Below, one piece after another: positions 34,606 to 46,189 of a DNA stretch of 64,000 nt. The DNA lies in contig OX457057.1 in assembly GCA_949752795.1 (NCBI GenBank), positions 162,789,980-162,853,979 on the forward strand, given 5' to 3'. Made by a program: the position numbers and the translations under genes. The notes under the pieces were generated by a model. That model saw only the letters and a list, made by a program, of their open reading frames with translations, searched no databases and was not told where the DNA came from. Source of the stretch: Hyperoodon ampullatus (lineage: Eukaryota > Chordata > Mammalia > Artiodactyla > Ziphiidae). How positions within the stretch are numbered: the first letter of the stretch is position 1; every line of letters starts with the position of its first letter.

Positions 34606-34905
34606 TGTAACAACATCAGTAACTACGTATATTGACTGCCCCTCTCAACAAACACACTCCAGATCTTTTTCTGGAACAGGCACTAAATTATGAAGGAAAA
34701 ATAATGCAGTGCACAAAATACAGATATGATCAACATGCCATTTACCTTGGATTTCTACCTCTTTCTAGTCTTCAAGGTATCATGGGCATTTTTAATGTGT
34801 AGGGATTTGGGGTAGGAGGATAAAATGTAGCTGACCTGATATGAAAAGGAGGAGGGAAGTGAAACAGTAGTTGATGTCGCAAACACATCTTCCCCTGATC
34901 AGGGA
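34606..34905. other. Unlabelled sequence
   Basis: Between the end of the old L1 and the next L1 3' end I recognise nothing. Confidence 0.45.
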
Positions 34906-35206
34906 GTTGGGAAGATGTTATTAAAGGGTACAAACTTGCAACTAGAAGATGGTTAAGTCCTGAAGATCTAGTGCACAGCATAAAGATTATAATCAACAAT
35001 ACTGTATTATAAACATCAAAATTGCTAAGAAATTATACTTAAATGTTCTCACCACAAAAAAATGATAAATTATGTGATGTGATAGAGGTGTTAACTAAAG
35101 CTACAGTGGTAATCATACTGCAATATGTAAATGTATCAAATCAACACGTTGTACACCTTAAACTTACATTTTATATGTCAAATATAGCGCAATTTATAAA
35201 ATAAAT
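34906..35206 (+). mobile_element. L1MA-like 3' UTR fragment
   Basis: The phrases 'gaagatgttattaaagggtacaaacttgcaactagaag', 'gtgcacagcataaagattataatcaacaatactgtattat', 'cttaaatgttctcaccac' and 'acacgttgtacaccttaaactta' correspond to the same L1MA 3' UTR seen at 33.7-33.98 kb, but more diverged. Confidence 0.75.
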
Positions 35207-35207
35207 T

Positions 35208-35335
35208 GGGAATTCCCTGGTGGCCTAGTAGTAAGGATTCGGGCTTTCACTGCTGTCGCCCAGGTTCAATCCCTGGATGGGGAAATGAGATTCTGCAAGC
35301 TGCACAGCATGGCCAAAAATAAATAAATAAATAAT
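35208..35335 (+). mobile_element. Older CHR-type SINE, very short form
   Basis: About 128 bp: head 'ggaattccctggtggcctag', B box ggttcaatccc, then a short body 'gctgcacagcatggcc' and a (TAAA)n tail (35316-35333). Same subfamily look as the minus copies at 5184 and 63609. Confidence 0.85.
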
Positions 35336-35349
35336 TTAAAATTTTAAGC

Positions 35350-35572
35350 ATCACTGACACAAAAAGCTGGTTTTTTGGAGAAAGATTAATAAAATTGAAA
35401 AACCTCTATTCAGATTAACCAAGAAAAAAAGGTACAAATTACCAGTATCACAAATGAAATGGAGACGTCACTACAGAGTCTAGAGACACTAAACAGGTAA
35501 GAAAATATTATAAATAACATTATGTCATTAGATCCAGCAACTTAGAACGGAATGTATATCTTATCTGATACC
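35350..35572 (+). mobile_element. Old LINE-1 ORF2 fragment
   Basis: 'aaaagctggttttttggagaaagattaataaaattgaaaaacc' and 'accaagaaaaaaaggtacaaattacc' match the linker region before the L1 RT domain. The younger full-length L1 landed at its right end, using ...aaaactggccagtaga as target. Confidence 0.75.
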
Positions 35573-35598
35573 AAAACTGGCCAGTAGAGAGACTGGTT

Positions 35599-35607
35599 CA
35601 AGATGGC
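35599..35607 (+). promoter_or_regulatory. YY1-like site at the L1 5' end
   Basis: caagatggc lies 11 bases into the element. Human L1 has the same nonamer at nearly the same offset, where YY1 binding fixes the transcription start (established for human L1). Its conserved position supports 35589 as the true 5' end. Function in this species is inference. Confidence 0.65.
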
Positions 35608-36519
35608 AGAGCAGAAGGACGTGCACTCACTCCCTCTTGCAAGAGCACCGGAATCACAACTAATTGATGAACAATCATCGACAAGCAGACACTGGAACTC
35701 ACCAAAAAAGATACCCCACATCCAAACACAAAGCAGAATCTGCAATGAGACAGTAGGAGGGGTGCAATCACAATAAAATCAAATCCCATAACTGCTGGGT
35801 GGGTGACTCACAAACTGGAGAACACTTATACCACAGAAGTCTACCCACTGGAGTGAAGGTTCTGAGCCTCACATCAGGCTTCTCAACCAGGGGGTCCAGA
35901 AATGGGAGGAGAAATACCTAGAGAATCAGACTTTGAAGTCTAGCAGGATTTGACGGCAGGACTTTGACAGGACTGGGGGAAACAGAGACTCCACTCTTGG
36001 AGGGTACACACAAAGTAGTGTGCGCATCAGGACCTGGGGGAAAGAGCAGTGACCCCATAGGAGACTGAACCAGACCTACCTGCTAGTGCTGGAGGGTCTC
36101 CTGCAGAGGCAGGGGGTGGCTGTGGCTCACCGTGGGGAAAAGGACACTGGCTCAGAAGTTCTGGGAAGTATTTCTTGGCGTGAGCCTTCCCAGAGTCCCT
36201 CACTAGCCCCACCAAAGAGCCTGGTAGGCTCCAGTGCTGGGTCGCCTCAGGCCAAACAACCAACAGGGAGGGAACCCAGCCCCACCCATTAGCGACAAGT
36301 GGATTAAAGTTTTACGGAGTGCTGCCCACCAGAGCAAAACCCAGCTCTACCCACCACCAGTCTCTACCATCAAAAAGCTTGCACAAGCCCCTTTGATAGC
36401 CTCATCCACAAGAGGGCAGACAGCAGAAGCAAGAAGAACTACAATTCTGCAGCTTGTGGAAAGAAAACCACATTCACAGAAAGATGTACAAAATGAAAAG
36501 GCAGAGAACTATGTAACAG

Positions 36520-37476
36520 ATGAAGGAACAAGATAAAACCCCAGAAAAACAACTAAATGAAGTGGAGATACGCAATATTCCTGAAAAAGAATTCAGAATA
36601 ATGATAGTGAAGATGATCCAGGACCTCGGAAAAAGAATGGAGGCAAAGATCGAGAAGACGCAAGAAATGTTTAACAAAAACCTAAAAGAATTAAGGAAAA
36701 AACACCTAGAAGAATTAAAGAACAAACAAACAGAGATGAACAACACAATAACTGAAATGAAAAATACACTAGAAGGACTCAATAGAAGAATAATGGAGGC
36801 CAAAGAATGGACAAGTGACCTGGAAAATAGAATAGTGAAATTCACTGCAGTGAAACAGAATAAAGAAAAAAGAATGAGAAGAAATGAAGACAGCCTAAGA
36901 GACCTCTGGGACAATATTATATGCAACAACATTCACATTATAGGGGTCCCAGAAAGAGGAGAGAGAGAGGAAGGACCCGAGAAAATATTTGAAGAGATTA
37001 TAGTCGAAAACTTCCCTAACATGGGAAAGGAAATAGCCACCCAAGTCCAGGAAGTGCAGAGAGTCCCAGGCAGGATAAACCCAAGGAGAAACATGCTGAG
37101 ACATATAGTAATCAAACTGACAAAAATTAAAGGCAAATAAAAATTATTGAAAGAAGCAAGGGAAAAACAACAAATAACATACAAGAGAACTCCCATAAGG
37201 TTAACAGCTGATTTCTCAGCAGAAACTCTACAAGCCAGAAGGGAGTGGCATGATATATTTAAAGTGATGAAAGGGAAGAACCTGCAACCAAGATTACTCT
37301 AGCCGTTAAGGATCTCATTCAGATTTGAGGAAAAAATCAAAAGCTTTACAGACAAGCAAAAGCTAAGAGAATTCAGCACTACCAAACCAGCTCTACAACA
37401 AATGCTAAAGGAACTTCTCCAAGTGGGAAACACAAGACAAGAAAAGAACCTACAAAAACAAACCCAAAACAATTAA
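36520..37476 (+). pseudogene. LINE-1 ORF1 with two in-frame stops
   Basis: ORF1p is a trimeric RNA-binding chaperone that coats L1 RNA in cytoplasmic particles. The frame runs 318 sense codons plus a final TAA at 37474-37476 without any frameshift. It has internal stops at codon 207 (TAA, 37138-37140) and codon 261 (TAG, 37300-37302). The open 206-residue part contains a coiled coil (roughly residues 20-110, heptads rich in Glu/Lys/Met) and an RRM (about 125-205, beginning near IHIIGVPE). The C-terminal domain needed for RNA binding lies beyond the first stop. The start was chosen at 36520 because the residues following it match the family N-terminus; the upstream ATG at 36484 closes quickly. 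Truncated product would lack chaperone activity (inference). Confidence 0.9.
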
Positions 37477-37480
37477 GAAA

Positions 37481-40400
37481 ATGGTAACAGGAATATACAT
37501 ATCGATAACTACCTTAAATGTGAATGGATTAAATGCTCCAACAAAAAGCACAGGCTCGCTGAATGGATACAAAAACAAGACCCATATATATGCTGTCTAC
37601 AAGAGACTCACTTCAAACCTAGGGACACATACAGACTGAAAGTGAGGGGATGCAAAAAGATATTCCATGCAAATGGAAATCAAAAGAAAACTGGATTAGC
37701 AATACTCATATCAGATAAAATAGACTTTAAAATAAAGAATGTTACAAGAGACAAGGAAGGACACTACATAATGATCAAGGGATCAATCCAAGAAGAAGAT
37801 ATAACAATTATAAGTACATATGCACCCACCACAGGAGCACTTCAATACATAAGGCAAATGCTAAGAGCCATAAAAGGGGAAATTGACAGTCACACAATAA
37901 TAGTAGGGGACTTTAACTCCCCACTTTCACCAAGGGACAGATCAACCAAAATGAAAACAAATAAGGAAACACAAGCTTTAAATGATACATTAAACAAGGT
38001 GGACTTAATTGATATTTATAGGACATTCTATCCAAAAATAGCAGATTACACTTTCTATTCAAGTGCAAATGGAATATTCTCCAGGATAGACCACATCTTG
38101 GGTCACAACTCAAGCCTCAGTAAATCTAAGAAAATTGAAATCATATCAAGCACCTTTTCCAACCACAACACTATGAGATTAGAAATCAATTACAGGGAAT
38201 AAACCGTAAAAAACACAAACACATGGAAGCTAAACAATACATTACTAAATAACCAAGAGATCACTGAAGAAACAAAAGAGGAAATCAGAAAATACCTGGA
38301 GACAAATGACAGCGAAGAAAAGACGATCCAAAACCTATGGGATGCAGCAAAAGCAGTTCTAAGAGCGAAGTTTATAGCAATACAATCCTACCTCAAGAAA
38401 GAAGAAAAATCTGAAATAAATGATCTAACCTTGCACCTAAAGCAACTAGAGAAAGAAGAACAACACCCAAAGTTAGTAGAAGGAAAGAAATCATAAAGAT
38501 CAGAGCAGAAATAAATAAAACAGAAACAAAGAAAACAATAGCAAAGATCAATAAAACTAAAAGCTGGTTCTTTGAGAAGATAAACAAAATTGATAAACCT
38601 TTAGCCAGACTCATCAAGAAAAAGAGGGAGAGGACTCAAATCAATAAAATTAGAAATCAAAAAGGAAAAGTTACAATGGACACTGCAAAAATACAAAGCA
38701 TCATAAGAGACTACTACAAGCCACTCTATGCCAATAAAATGGACAACCTGGAAGAAATGGACAAATTCTTAGAAAGGCATAACCTTCCAAGACTGAACCA
38801 GGAAGAAATAGAAAATATGAACAGACCAATCACAAGTAGTGAAATTGAAACTGTGATTAAAAATCTTCCAACAAACAAAAGTCCAGGACCAGATGGCTTC
38901 ACAGGTGAATCTATCAAACATTTAGAGGAGAGCTAAAACCCATCCTTCTCAAAATCTTCCAAAAACTTGCAGAGGAAGGAACATTCCCAAACTCATTCTA
39001 TGAGGCCACCATCACCCTGATACCAAAACCAGACAAAGATACTACCAAAAAAGAAAATTACAGACCAATATCACTGATGAATATAGATGCTAAAATCCTC
39101 AACAAAATACTACCAAACAGTATCCAACAACACATTAAAAGTATCCTACACCATGATCAAGTGGGATTTATCCCAGGGATGCAAGGATTTTTCAATACAT
39201 GCAAAACAATCAATGTGATACACCATATTAACAAATTGAAGAATAAAAACCATAAGATCATCTCAATAAATGCAAAAAAAGCTTTTGACAAAATTCAACA
39301 CCCAATTATGATAAAAACTCTCCAGAAAGTGGGCATAGAGGGAACCTACCTCAACATAATAAAGGCCATATATGACAAACCCATAGCAAACATCATTTTC
39401 AATGATGAAAAAATGGAAGCATTTCCTCTAAGATCAGGAACAAGACAAGGATGTCCACTCTCACTACTATTATTCAACATAGTTTTGGAAGTCCTAGCCA
39501 TGGCAATCAGAGAAGAAAAGGAAATAAAAGGAATACAAATTGGAAAAGAAGAAGTAAAACTGTCACTGTTTGCAGATGACATGATACTACACACAGAGAA
39601 TCCTAAAGATTCCACCAGAAAACTACTAAAAGTAATCAATGAATTTGGTAAAGTTGCAGGATACAAAATTAATGCACAGAAATCTGCTGCATGCCTATAC
39701 ACTAACAATGAAAGATCAGAAAGAGAAATTAAGGACACAATCCCATTCACCACTGCAACAAAAAGAATAAAATACCTAGTAATAAACCTTCCTAAGGAGG
39801 TAAAAAACCTGTACTCAGAAAACAGTAAGACCCTGATTAAAGAAATCAAAGAAGACACAAACAGATGGAGAGATATACCTTGTTCTTGGATTGGAAGAAT
39901 CAATATTGTGAAAATGACCATACTACACAAAGCAATCTAGAGATTCAATGTAATCCCTATCAAATTAGCAGTGGCAGTGTTTTACAGAATTTGAACAAAA
40001 AATCTTAAAATCTGTATGGAGACACAAAAGACCCTGAATAGCCAAAGCAGTCTTGAGGGGAAAAAACGGAGTTGGAGGAATCAGACTCCCTGACTTCAGA
40101 CTATGTTACAAAGCTACAGTGATCCAGACAATATGGTACTGGCACAAAAACAGAAATATAGAATAATGGAACAGGAGAGAAAGCCCAGAGATAAACCCAC
40201 ACACCTTTGGTCAACTAATCTATGACAAAGGAGGCAAGGATATATAATGGAGAAAAGACAGTCTCTTCAATAAGTGGTGCTCTGAAAACTGGACAGCTAC
40301 ATGTAAAAGAATGAAATTAGAACACTCCCTAACTCCATACACAAAAATAAACTCAAAATGGATTAATTACCTAAATGTAAGACCAGACACTATAAAACTC

Positions 40401-41290
40401 TTAAAGGAAAACATAGGAAGAACACTCTTTGACAGAAATCGCAGCAAGATCTTTTTTGATCCACCTCCTAGAGTAATGGAAATCAAAACAAAAATAAACA
40501 AATGGGACCTAATGAAATGTAAAAGCTTTTGCACAGCAAAGGAAACTATAAACAAGACAAAAAACAACCCTCAGAATGGGAGAAAAATATTTGCAAACGA
40601 GTCAACAGACAGAGGATTAATCTCCAAATATATAAACAGCTCATGCAGCTCAATATTAAAAACAGAAACAACCCAATCAAAAAATGGGCAGAAGACCTAA
40701 ATAGACATTTCTCCAAAGAAGACATACAGATGGCCAAGAGGCACATGAAAAGCTGCTCAACATCACTAATCATTAGAGAAACGCAAATCAAAACTACAAT
40801 GAGGTATCACCTCACACAAGTCAGAACGGCCATCATCAAGAAATCTACAAAGAACAAATGCTGGAGAGGGTGTGGAGAAAAAGGAACCCTCTTGCACTGT
40901 TGGTGGGAACATAAATTGATACAGCCACTATGGAGAATAGTATGGAGGTTCCTTAAAAAACTAAAAATAGAATTAGCATATGACCCAGCAATCCCGCTAC
41001 TGGGCATATACCCATAGAAAACCATAATTCAAAAAGACACGTGCACCCCAATGTTCATTGCAGCACTATTTACAGTAGCCAGGTCATGGAAGCAACCTAA
41101 ATGTCCATCGACAGATGAATGGATAAGGAAGGTGTGGTACATATTTACAATGCAATATTAGTCATTAAAGGAATGAAATCGGGTCATTCGTAGAGATGTC
41201 GATGGGCCTAGAGACTATCATACAGAGTGAAGCAAGTCAGAAAGAAAAACAAATATCGTATATTAATGCATATATGTGGCATCTAGAAAA
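37481..41290 (+). pseudogene. LINE-1 ORF2 (endonuclease-reverse transcriptase), disrupted
   Basis: ORF2p nicks target DNA and reverse-transcribes RNA there. It starts 4 bases after ORF1. Recognisable parts: an APE-like endonuclease with GDFNSPLSPRD (about 37,908-37,940) and RIDHILG (about 38,083-38,103); an RT with the palm motif FADD intact at 39569-39580; and a C-terminal Cys-rich motif near 40,858-40,912, whose last ligand Cys is His here. Lesions: frame changes near 37,545, 38,468 and 38,911; stops at 38200-38202, 39938-39940 and 41015-41017; another frame change near 39,980; and a further switch between 40,311 and 40,529. Open pieces are 37642-38202, 38676-38936, 39077-39940 (287 aa, most of the RT), 40311-40700 and 40529-41017. 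The 3' limit is approximate. Confidence 0.9.
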
Positions 41291-41543
41291 ATCGCACAGA
41301 TGAACTGGTTTGCAGGGCAGAAACAGAGACAAATGTAGAGAACAAAGGTATGGACACCAAGGGGGGAAAGTGGCAGGGGGTGGTGGTGGTATGATGAATT
41401 GGGAGATTGGGATTGACATATATATATACTAATATGTATAAAATAGATAGCTAATAAGAACCTGCTGTATAAAAAATAAAATCAAATTTTTAAAAAAATG
41501 AAAGTTTCCAAAAAAAACAAAAAACAAAAAACTGGCCAGTAGA

Positions 41544-41953
41544 ATTAAATTTCAGTATTTTCTTCTTTCCAGCTTCAATAGGTACATTTGGTTGTAAGCT
41601 ACAATTATTTGTACACAAACAAAGTGTGTTTTACTATACTATGTCCGTTTTTTAGAAAGTCCCTGTTCAGGATTATTTTAGTATTTTCCTGAATAAACAT
41701 TTTAGATACTTCTAGTTGCAAAACTAACTATAAAATTTGTGGTTAAGGTAGGGTAATGGTGCCTTCTTTTCTTATTTTCCCATATCCTATTTTTAATACC
41801 AAATATTTTACAAGAGTGGGAAAAGGAAAGATTTATAAAATTAATAATGTGTTGTCCTTCTTGTTGGGTGTTAATGCTACTTGGCTCAACTCAGCCTTTA
41901 TATGCTTCATGAAAGAATCTAAATACCATTAAAAGAACTCAGAACATTTCAGT
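41544..41953. other. Unlabelled AT-rich sequence
   Basis: No family recognised; flank of the full-length L1. Confidence 0.45.
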
Positions 41954-41969
41954 AAAATACATGGTTTTT

Positions 41970-42192
41970 GTTTGTTTTGTTTGTTTGTTTGTTTGTTTTG
42001 CGGTATGCGGGTCTCCCACTGTTGTGGCCTCTCCCATTGCGGAGCACAGGCTCCGGACGCGCAGGCTCAGCGGCCATGGCTCACGGGCCCAGCTGCTCCT
42101 CGGCATGTGGGATCTTCCCGGACCGGGGCATGATCCCGTGTCCCCTGCATCGGCAGGCAGACTCTCAACCACTGTGCCACCAGGGAAGCCCC
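41970..42192 (-). mobile_element. CHR-type SINE, short form, with AAAC tail
   Basis: The minus-strand tail is (GTTT)n in plus sense (41970-41999), that is AAAC units rather than pure A. The TSD aaaatacatggttttt is perfect at 41954-41969 and 42193-42208. It forms an inverted pair with the copy at 42759. Confidence 0.94.
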
Positions 42193-42208
42193 AAAATACA
42201 TGGTTTTT

Positions 42209-42743
42209 TAGTGATTGGTTATAAACATACAGAAAAACTTTTTAATCTGGCACCTTATATATCTCAAAGCTACATGTAGTAATAGGATTTTACTGTAGAT
42301 AGAGCATCCAGATTAATACATATTTCATAATCAGTCTCTGTAAAATTCAAGTGAATGAACACTCATTCTAGATGTGCTCTGAAACCCTCTCTCCCCTTGT
42401 TATTTATAACAATAAGCAGTTTTACAAATGCTGAATATACGACAGCATATTTGTTTTTCTTTTTTACCCCAGAAAATTGTGATCATTTTCTGTGTCATAT
42501 GAATAAGAGATTGTTATTTATTATCTACATTAGCTACTTTGTTGGACTGTTTTTGTGTGTAATGGTGTGGTCACTGGTTGAAGATGGTGTGAATAAGAGC
42601 AGTAAGAATAGATCATCAGTTACAGGAAGGGGGTTGTCTGAACACAATCCCAGTTAAGATATGCTGGCCATTATTATCATTTCTATATTCAGTGCAGCCT
42701 CCTGAGAGTGAAAAAAATCACAGTTGGTTGCTACCATTTTGAT
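42209..42743. other. Unlabelled spacer between inverted SINEs
   Basis: No repeat recognised. The plus-strand frame 42355-42657 (100 codons) has a hydrophobic middle stretch but no known family, so it is not called. Confidence 0.4.
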
Positions 42744-42758
42744 AAAACTTGAGTTACC

Positions 42759-42978
42759 GGGCTTCCCTGGTGGCGCAGTGGTTGAGAGTCCGCCTGCCGA
42801 TGCAGGGGACACGGGTTCGTGCCCCGGTCTGGGAAGATCCCACATGCCGCGGAGCAGCTAGGCCCGTGAGCCATGGCTGCTGGGCCTGTGCGTCCAGAGC
42901 CTGTGCTCCGCAACGGGAGAGGCCACAGCAGTGAGAAGCCCATGTAATGCAAAAAAAAAAAACAAAAAAAAAACAAAA
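42759..42978 (+). mobile_element. CHR-type SINE, short form
   Basis: Complete copy, tail of A runs separated by single Cs. The TSD aaaacttgagttacc is perfect at 42744-42758 and 42979-42993. Confidence 0.95.
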
Positions 42979-42993
42979 AAAACTTGAGTTACC

Positions 42994-45055
42994 ACTTAAC
43001 TAAGACTTACATTTCTCTTCCCCCACTCCAACATGGTCTGAATCAGTTGCTCTCAAATTTCAGTCTTAAAGCTCCTTTCTTCCTCCTTATCCCCTCCCTC
43101 CCCCTTTTCTCTCCCATCTCTTCCAATTCTTTGTCTTCCTCAAGTTAAAAGGGCAGTACTCTACTAATTTTTATCCACAAAGGAAAAGGAGTATTCTAGA
43201 GAAAGTATAGTCTTTAGAATTAGACTGATATGAGTGTGAATTTTGCCTTTATCAAATTAGCTACTTTGTTTTTAAGATCTCAGTCAGTGGTACCCTAGAG
43301 CCTGCTCATACTGCTGGAGGGCCAATCGTGCCCTTCTCTTCCCAAATCCCCTTCACGGACTTCATCTGAAGTCAGCTGATAACTTGAAATCAGCCATGGT
43401 GGGAGCATTTACCCCACAGAAATCAACAAATGTTTCAAATCAGGGCTTTTTTTTTTTTTTTTTTTTTTAACCAAGGAGCCAGTCGTTGAACATTCACCAA
43501 CATAACACTGAACACTGGCTTAGTTTCCACACTTCTCAAACAGGCCGATAACGTGAACCCTGAAAATTTGTTGTAAGAATTTCAAATAATATAAATAAAA
43601 CGCCTAGCAAAATGCTAGACACATATAAGGCACTTAGTATGTGGTAGATGGCAACATTGTTATGGTATTACAGAGTCTGGCTATCTGAAAGTAGAGCATT
43701 AAAAAAAAAACCATATAAGCCATGAAATCAATATGAAAAAGTATAATAAAACACTTGAACTTTATTTTAGTAGGGCTGTTGGATCTTTCAGAATTTATAA
43801 ATGGAAAAAATTAGCACAGTATTCCATACAATACCCCTCAATTAATGAGAACAAATCTTTTTTTTTTGCATCGACTCCGATTTTCCAGGTTCACTTTTAA
43901 TTATGACCTCTGTTCAAGTTGTCAGCCACCACTACATATCATATAAATGCAGACTTTTTGAGTAGTGACTTGGAAGGATTCAGAAAGCCACAAGACTATG
44001 AGGAAGTACCATAAGTGGGAAGTCATAAATAGAGGTAATTTAGTAACTGTAATTAAGTGTATAAAAAAAACTCTTAGGTTCATCATTAGGATCACCTGTT
44101 TACCATTTCTTCTGACACTGAACCAAGATTTTTGGCTTCCACTAGAAAAAGCGGAATTTTTTTTTTTTTTAAATAAATGTGACCTTCTCCTAAACAAGGA
44201 GGCAGAAGAGAAGGGATTATTGTGACCAATAATCTTGGACTGTAATCCCTACTTCTGGGTCTTGTGTTTGAGGCTTTCACAGTTCATTTTACTGAAGGCT
44301 TCAGAAATTTGAGCAAAATCTCTTGCCTATAGTTTCTGCATAATAAACTGACTTACCATACTTCATTTAAAAAGATCACTTGGAGGCCTCCAAGTGTCTC
44401 AGAGTAAGAAGTGTTTATAAATCTGTCTAAAAAGATATTGTTTTTCTTCCTTCATTAAACAATGATTTGAGTGTTTTTTTTACTTCAGCTCTTATAAATA
44501 AATACCAGTTCTTCATTTCAGGTTATCGCTATGTTGCAAACATGACATAAATGAAATAAATCATTTAAATAATTTTTTATTTTCACATTCTTTGTTTCAA
44601 GTGGTTACTACTCACATTTCCTACTCAGTCCTATATATCCTCTGATGCTGATTTATTACTTGTATTGAAGTTAATTTTTTTATGGTAATCTAATGTCTAA
44701 ATGTTTGCACTGGTGTTCAGAAGCTCTCAAATTCCTTTCTTATCACTGACACAAGTCTTATGATAGCTAATACTCCTAAAGCCAAAAATCAACTCAATAA
44801 GCAACACTCAACACAAAATTTGAAAACTGTAATCACAAGACAGATAGATAAAACTCTTCAATATGAGATTCAGGTTTTAGCTATGAATAGTTTGAAACTT
44901 TATGGAATTCGCATCAAGATTGGAAATGTTTTTCTAGTCTAAAACATAATGGTAGTATAGGGCATTATCTATTATGAACTACAAAAAGTATTTACAGAAA
45001 ACTTTAGAATTAATCTAGTCTTGTAGTCATTTAAATTAGCTATTTTTACCGTAGG
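42994..45055. other. Mostly unlabelled; probable split MIR inside
   Basis: A pyrimidine-rich run lies at 43,015-43,140 and a T22 run at 43,447-43,468. The 43,195-43,265 block ('tctttagaattagactgatatgagtgtgaattttgcc') resembles the MIR core. The 43,565-43,655 block ('ttgttgtaagaatttcaaataatataaataaaacgcctagc', then 'gctagacacatataaggcactta') resembles the MIR 3' part. They would be one plus-strand MIR separated by about 300 bp. No gene seen; the 60-codon frame 44760-44942 has no known relative. Confidence 0.45.
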
Positions 45056-45059
45056 CCTG

Positions 45060-45455
45060 TTCCCTGCCTAATTTCTGGAACAATCTAACATCATCAATGA
45101 CCCTTCACACCCAGCATTATTTGGTTTCTTTAGTTTTTTCTAATACACTATCCTTCCTCATTCCAAAGGGCCTTTACAATGTTGTTCCTTCAGACTGGAA
45201 TGTTCTCCCAGTGCTCCCTCCACTTTAAATCCCAATTCAAATATCACTTCCTCAGAGAAATCTTCCCTTATCTCCCAGTGAAAGTCACATTCCTTTTCTT
45301 GACACCACTTACCAGTTTATATTTATACATGCATTGTCTGTGAGACTAAACTTTAGGCTCCATGAGAGCAGGGACCTTATCTATTCCTGTTCACCATTAT
45401 AACCTCAGGATGTAGCACGGTCTCTGGCACATGGCCGGTGAATGAATGAATGATA
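45060..45455 (+). mobile_element. L2 LINE 3' end
   Basis: 'cctttacaatgttgttccttcagactggaatgttctccc', 'atcacttcctcagagaaatcttccctta', 'ttaggctccatgagagcaggg', then 'ctctggcacatgg' and GAAT repeats: the canonical L2 3' end in sense order. Confidence 0.85.
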
Positions 45456-45970
45456 TACACAAATTAAGTTTCAAGATATATTAATCCACAGTAGATGTAA
45501 TTCAAGATCACGGTATAGTTACTGAATCCTAAACAACACTGATCTGGATACAGCATTATCAAAACTTAAGAAAAAGATCATATTGAAGCCTATTGATACC
45601 ACTGAATATATCAGCTTCCAAAGACATCACTCAGGCATTTTTTTTTTCCAATAGCAGGGAGACTGAGTAATTCTCAGGCAGTATCACACCCTGTATTCAT
45701 GACACTGTTCTCTCACTTACCTATGTTACCCACTGTTCCTTTAAAAAAAAAAAAAAGAAGAAGAAGGAAATATTCAGAGGAAGGAGATTCTAGAGAGAGC
45801 GAATTTTAGATCCGTTTTCCATATAATGGTCTATGCTGATAGAATGCTCCAAACAGAACTTTAAAATTACAGTGGTTTAATATTACATGGTTTAATTTTA
45901 TATGTGGTTTAATCTTATATGATTAACCAACTCTGATGAGTCAACACTGACTATCTAAAGTACATATTAA
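45456..45970. other. Unlabelled sequence
   Basis: No family recognised. Local repeats of 'tggtttaat.ttat' at about 45,870-45,925 form a small imperfect tandem. Confidence 0.4.
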
Positions 45971-45982
45971 GAAAGATCCTGA

Positions 45983-46177
45983 ACTCTACTCAATACTCTG
46001 CAATAACCTACAATGGAAAAGAATCTGAAAAAGAGTAGATATATGTATATGTATAATTGAATCACTCTGCTGTACACCTGAAACTAACACAACATTGTAA
46101 ATCAACTATATTCCAATACAAAATTAAAAATTTTTTAAATTTAAAATTTTTTAAATTTAAAAATAAAATTAAAAAAG
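45983..46177 (+). mobile_element. 5'-truncated young L1 3' end with TSD
   Basis: Exactly 195 bp between perfect 12 bp duplications gaaagatcctga at 45971-45982 and 46178-46189. It contains 'actctactcaatactctgcaat', 'cactctgctgtacacctgaaact' and 'caactatattccaataca', then an A/T-rich tail in which 'aaattttttaaattt' is repeated. Same L1 subfamily as the 10493, 13888 and 30280 insertions. Confidence 0.88.
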
Positions 46178-46189
46178 GAAAGATCCTGA

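Larger units (their letters stand above)
35589..41527 (+). mobile_element. Full-length LINE-1 (cetartiodactyl type) with 16 bp TSD
   Basis: This 5.94 kb element is bounded by the perfect duplication aaaactggccagtaga at 35573-35588 and 41528-41543. Layout: 5' UTR 35589-36519, ORF1 36520-37476, a 4-base gap, ORF2 from 37481 to about 41,290, a short 3' UTR and an A-rich tail with AAAAC units. The perfect TSD and largely unbroken frames make it the youngest L1 here. It is dead: two stops in ORF1 and several frameshifts and stops in ORF2. Only the 5' and 3' ends look capable of regulatory function. Confidence 0.95.

Noticed and set aside
36474..36932. 152-codon minus-strand frame opposite L1 ORF1
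   Set aside because: Antisense shadow of the Lys/Glu-rich ORF1, giving Phe/Leu/Ser-rich sequence.
39346..39930. 194-codon minus-strand frame opposite L1 ORF2
   Set aside because: Antisense shadow of the RT frame; no independent features.
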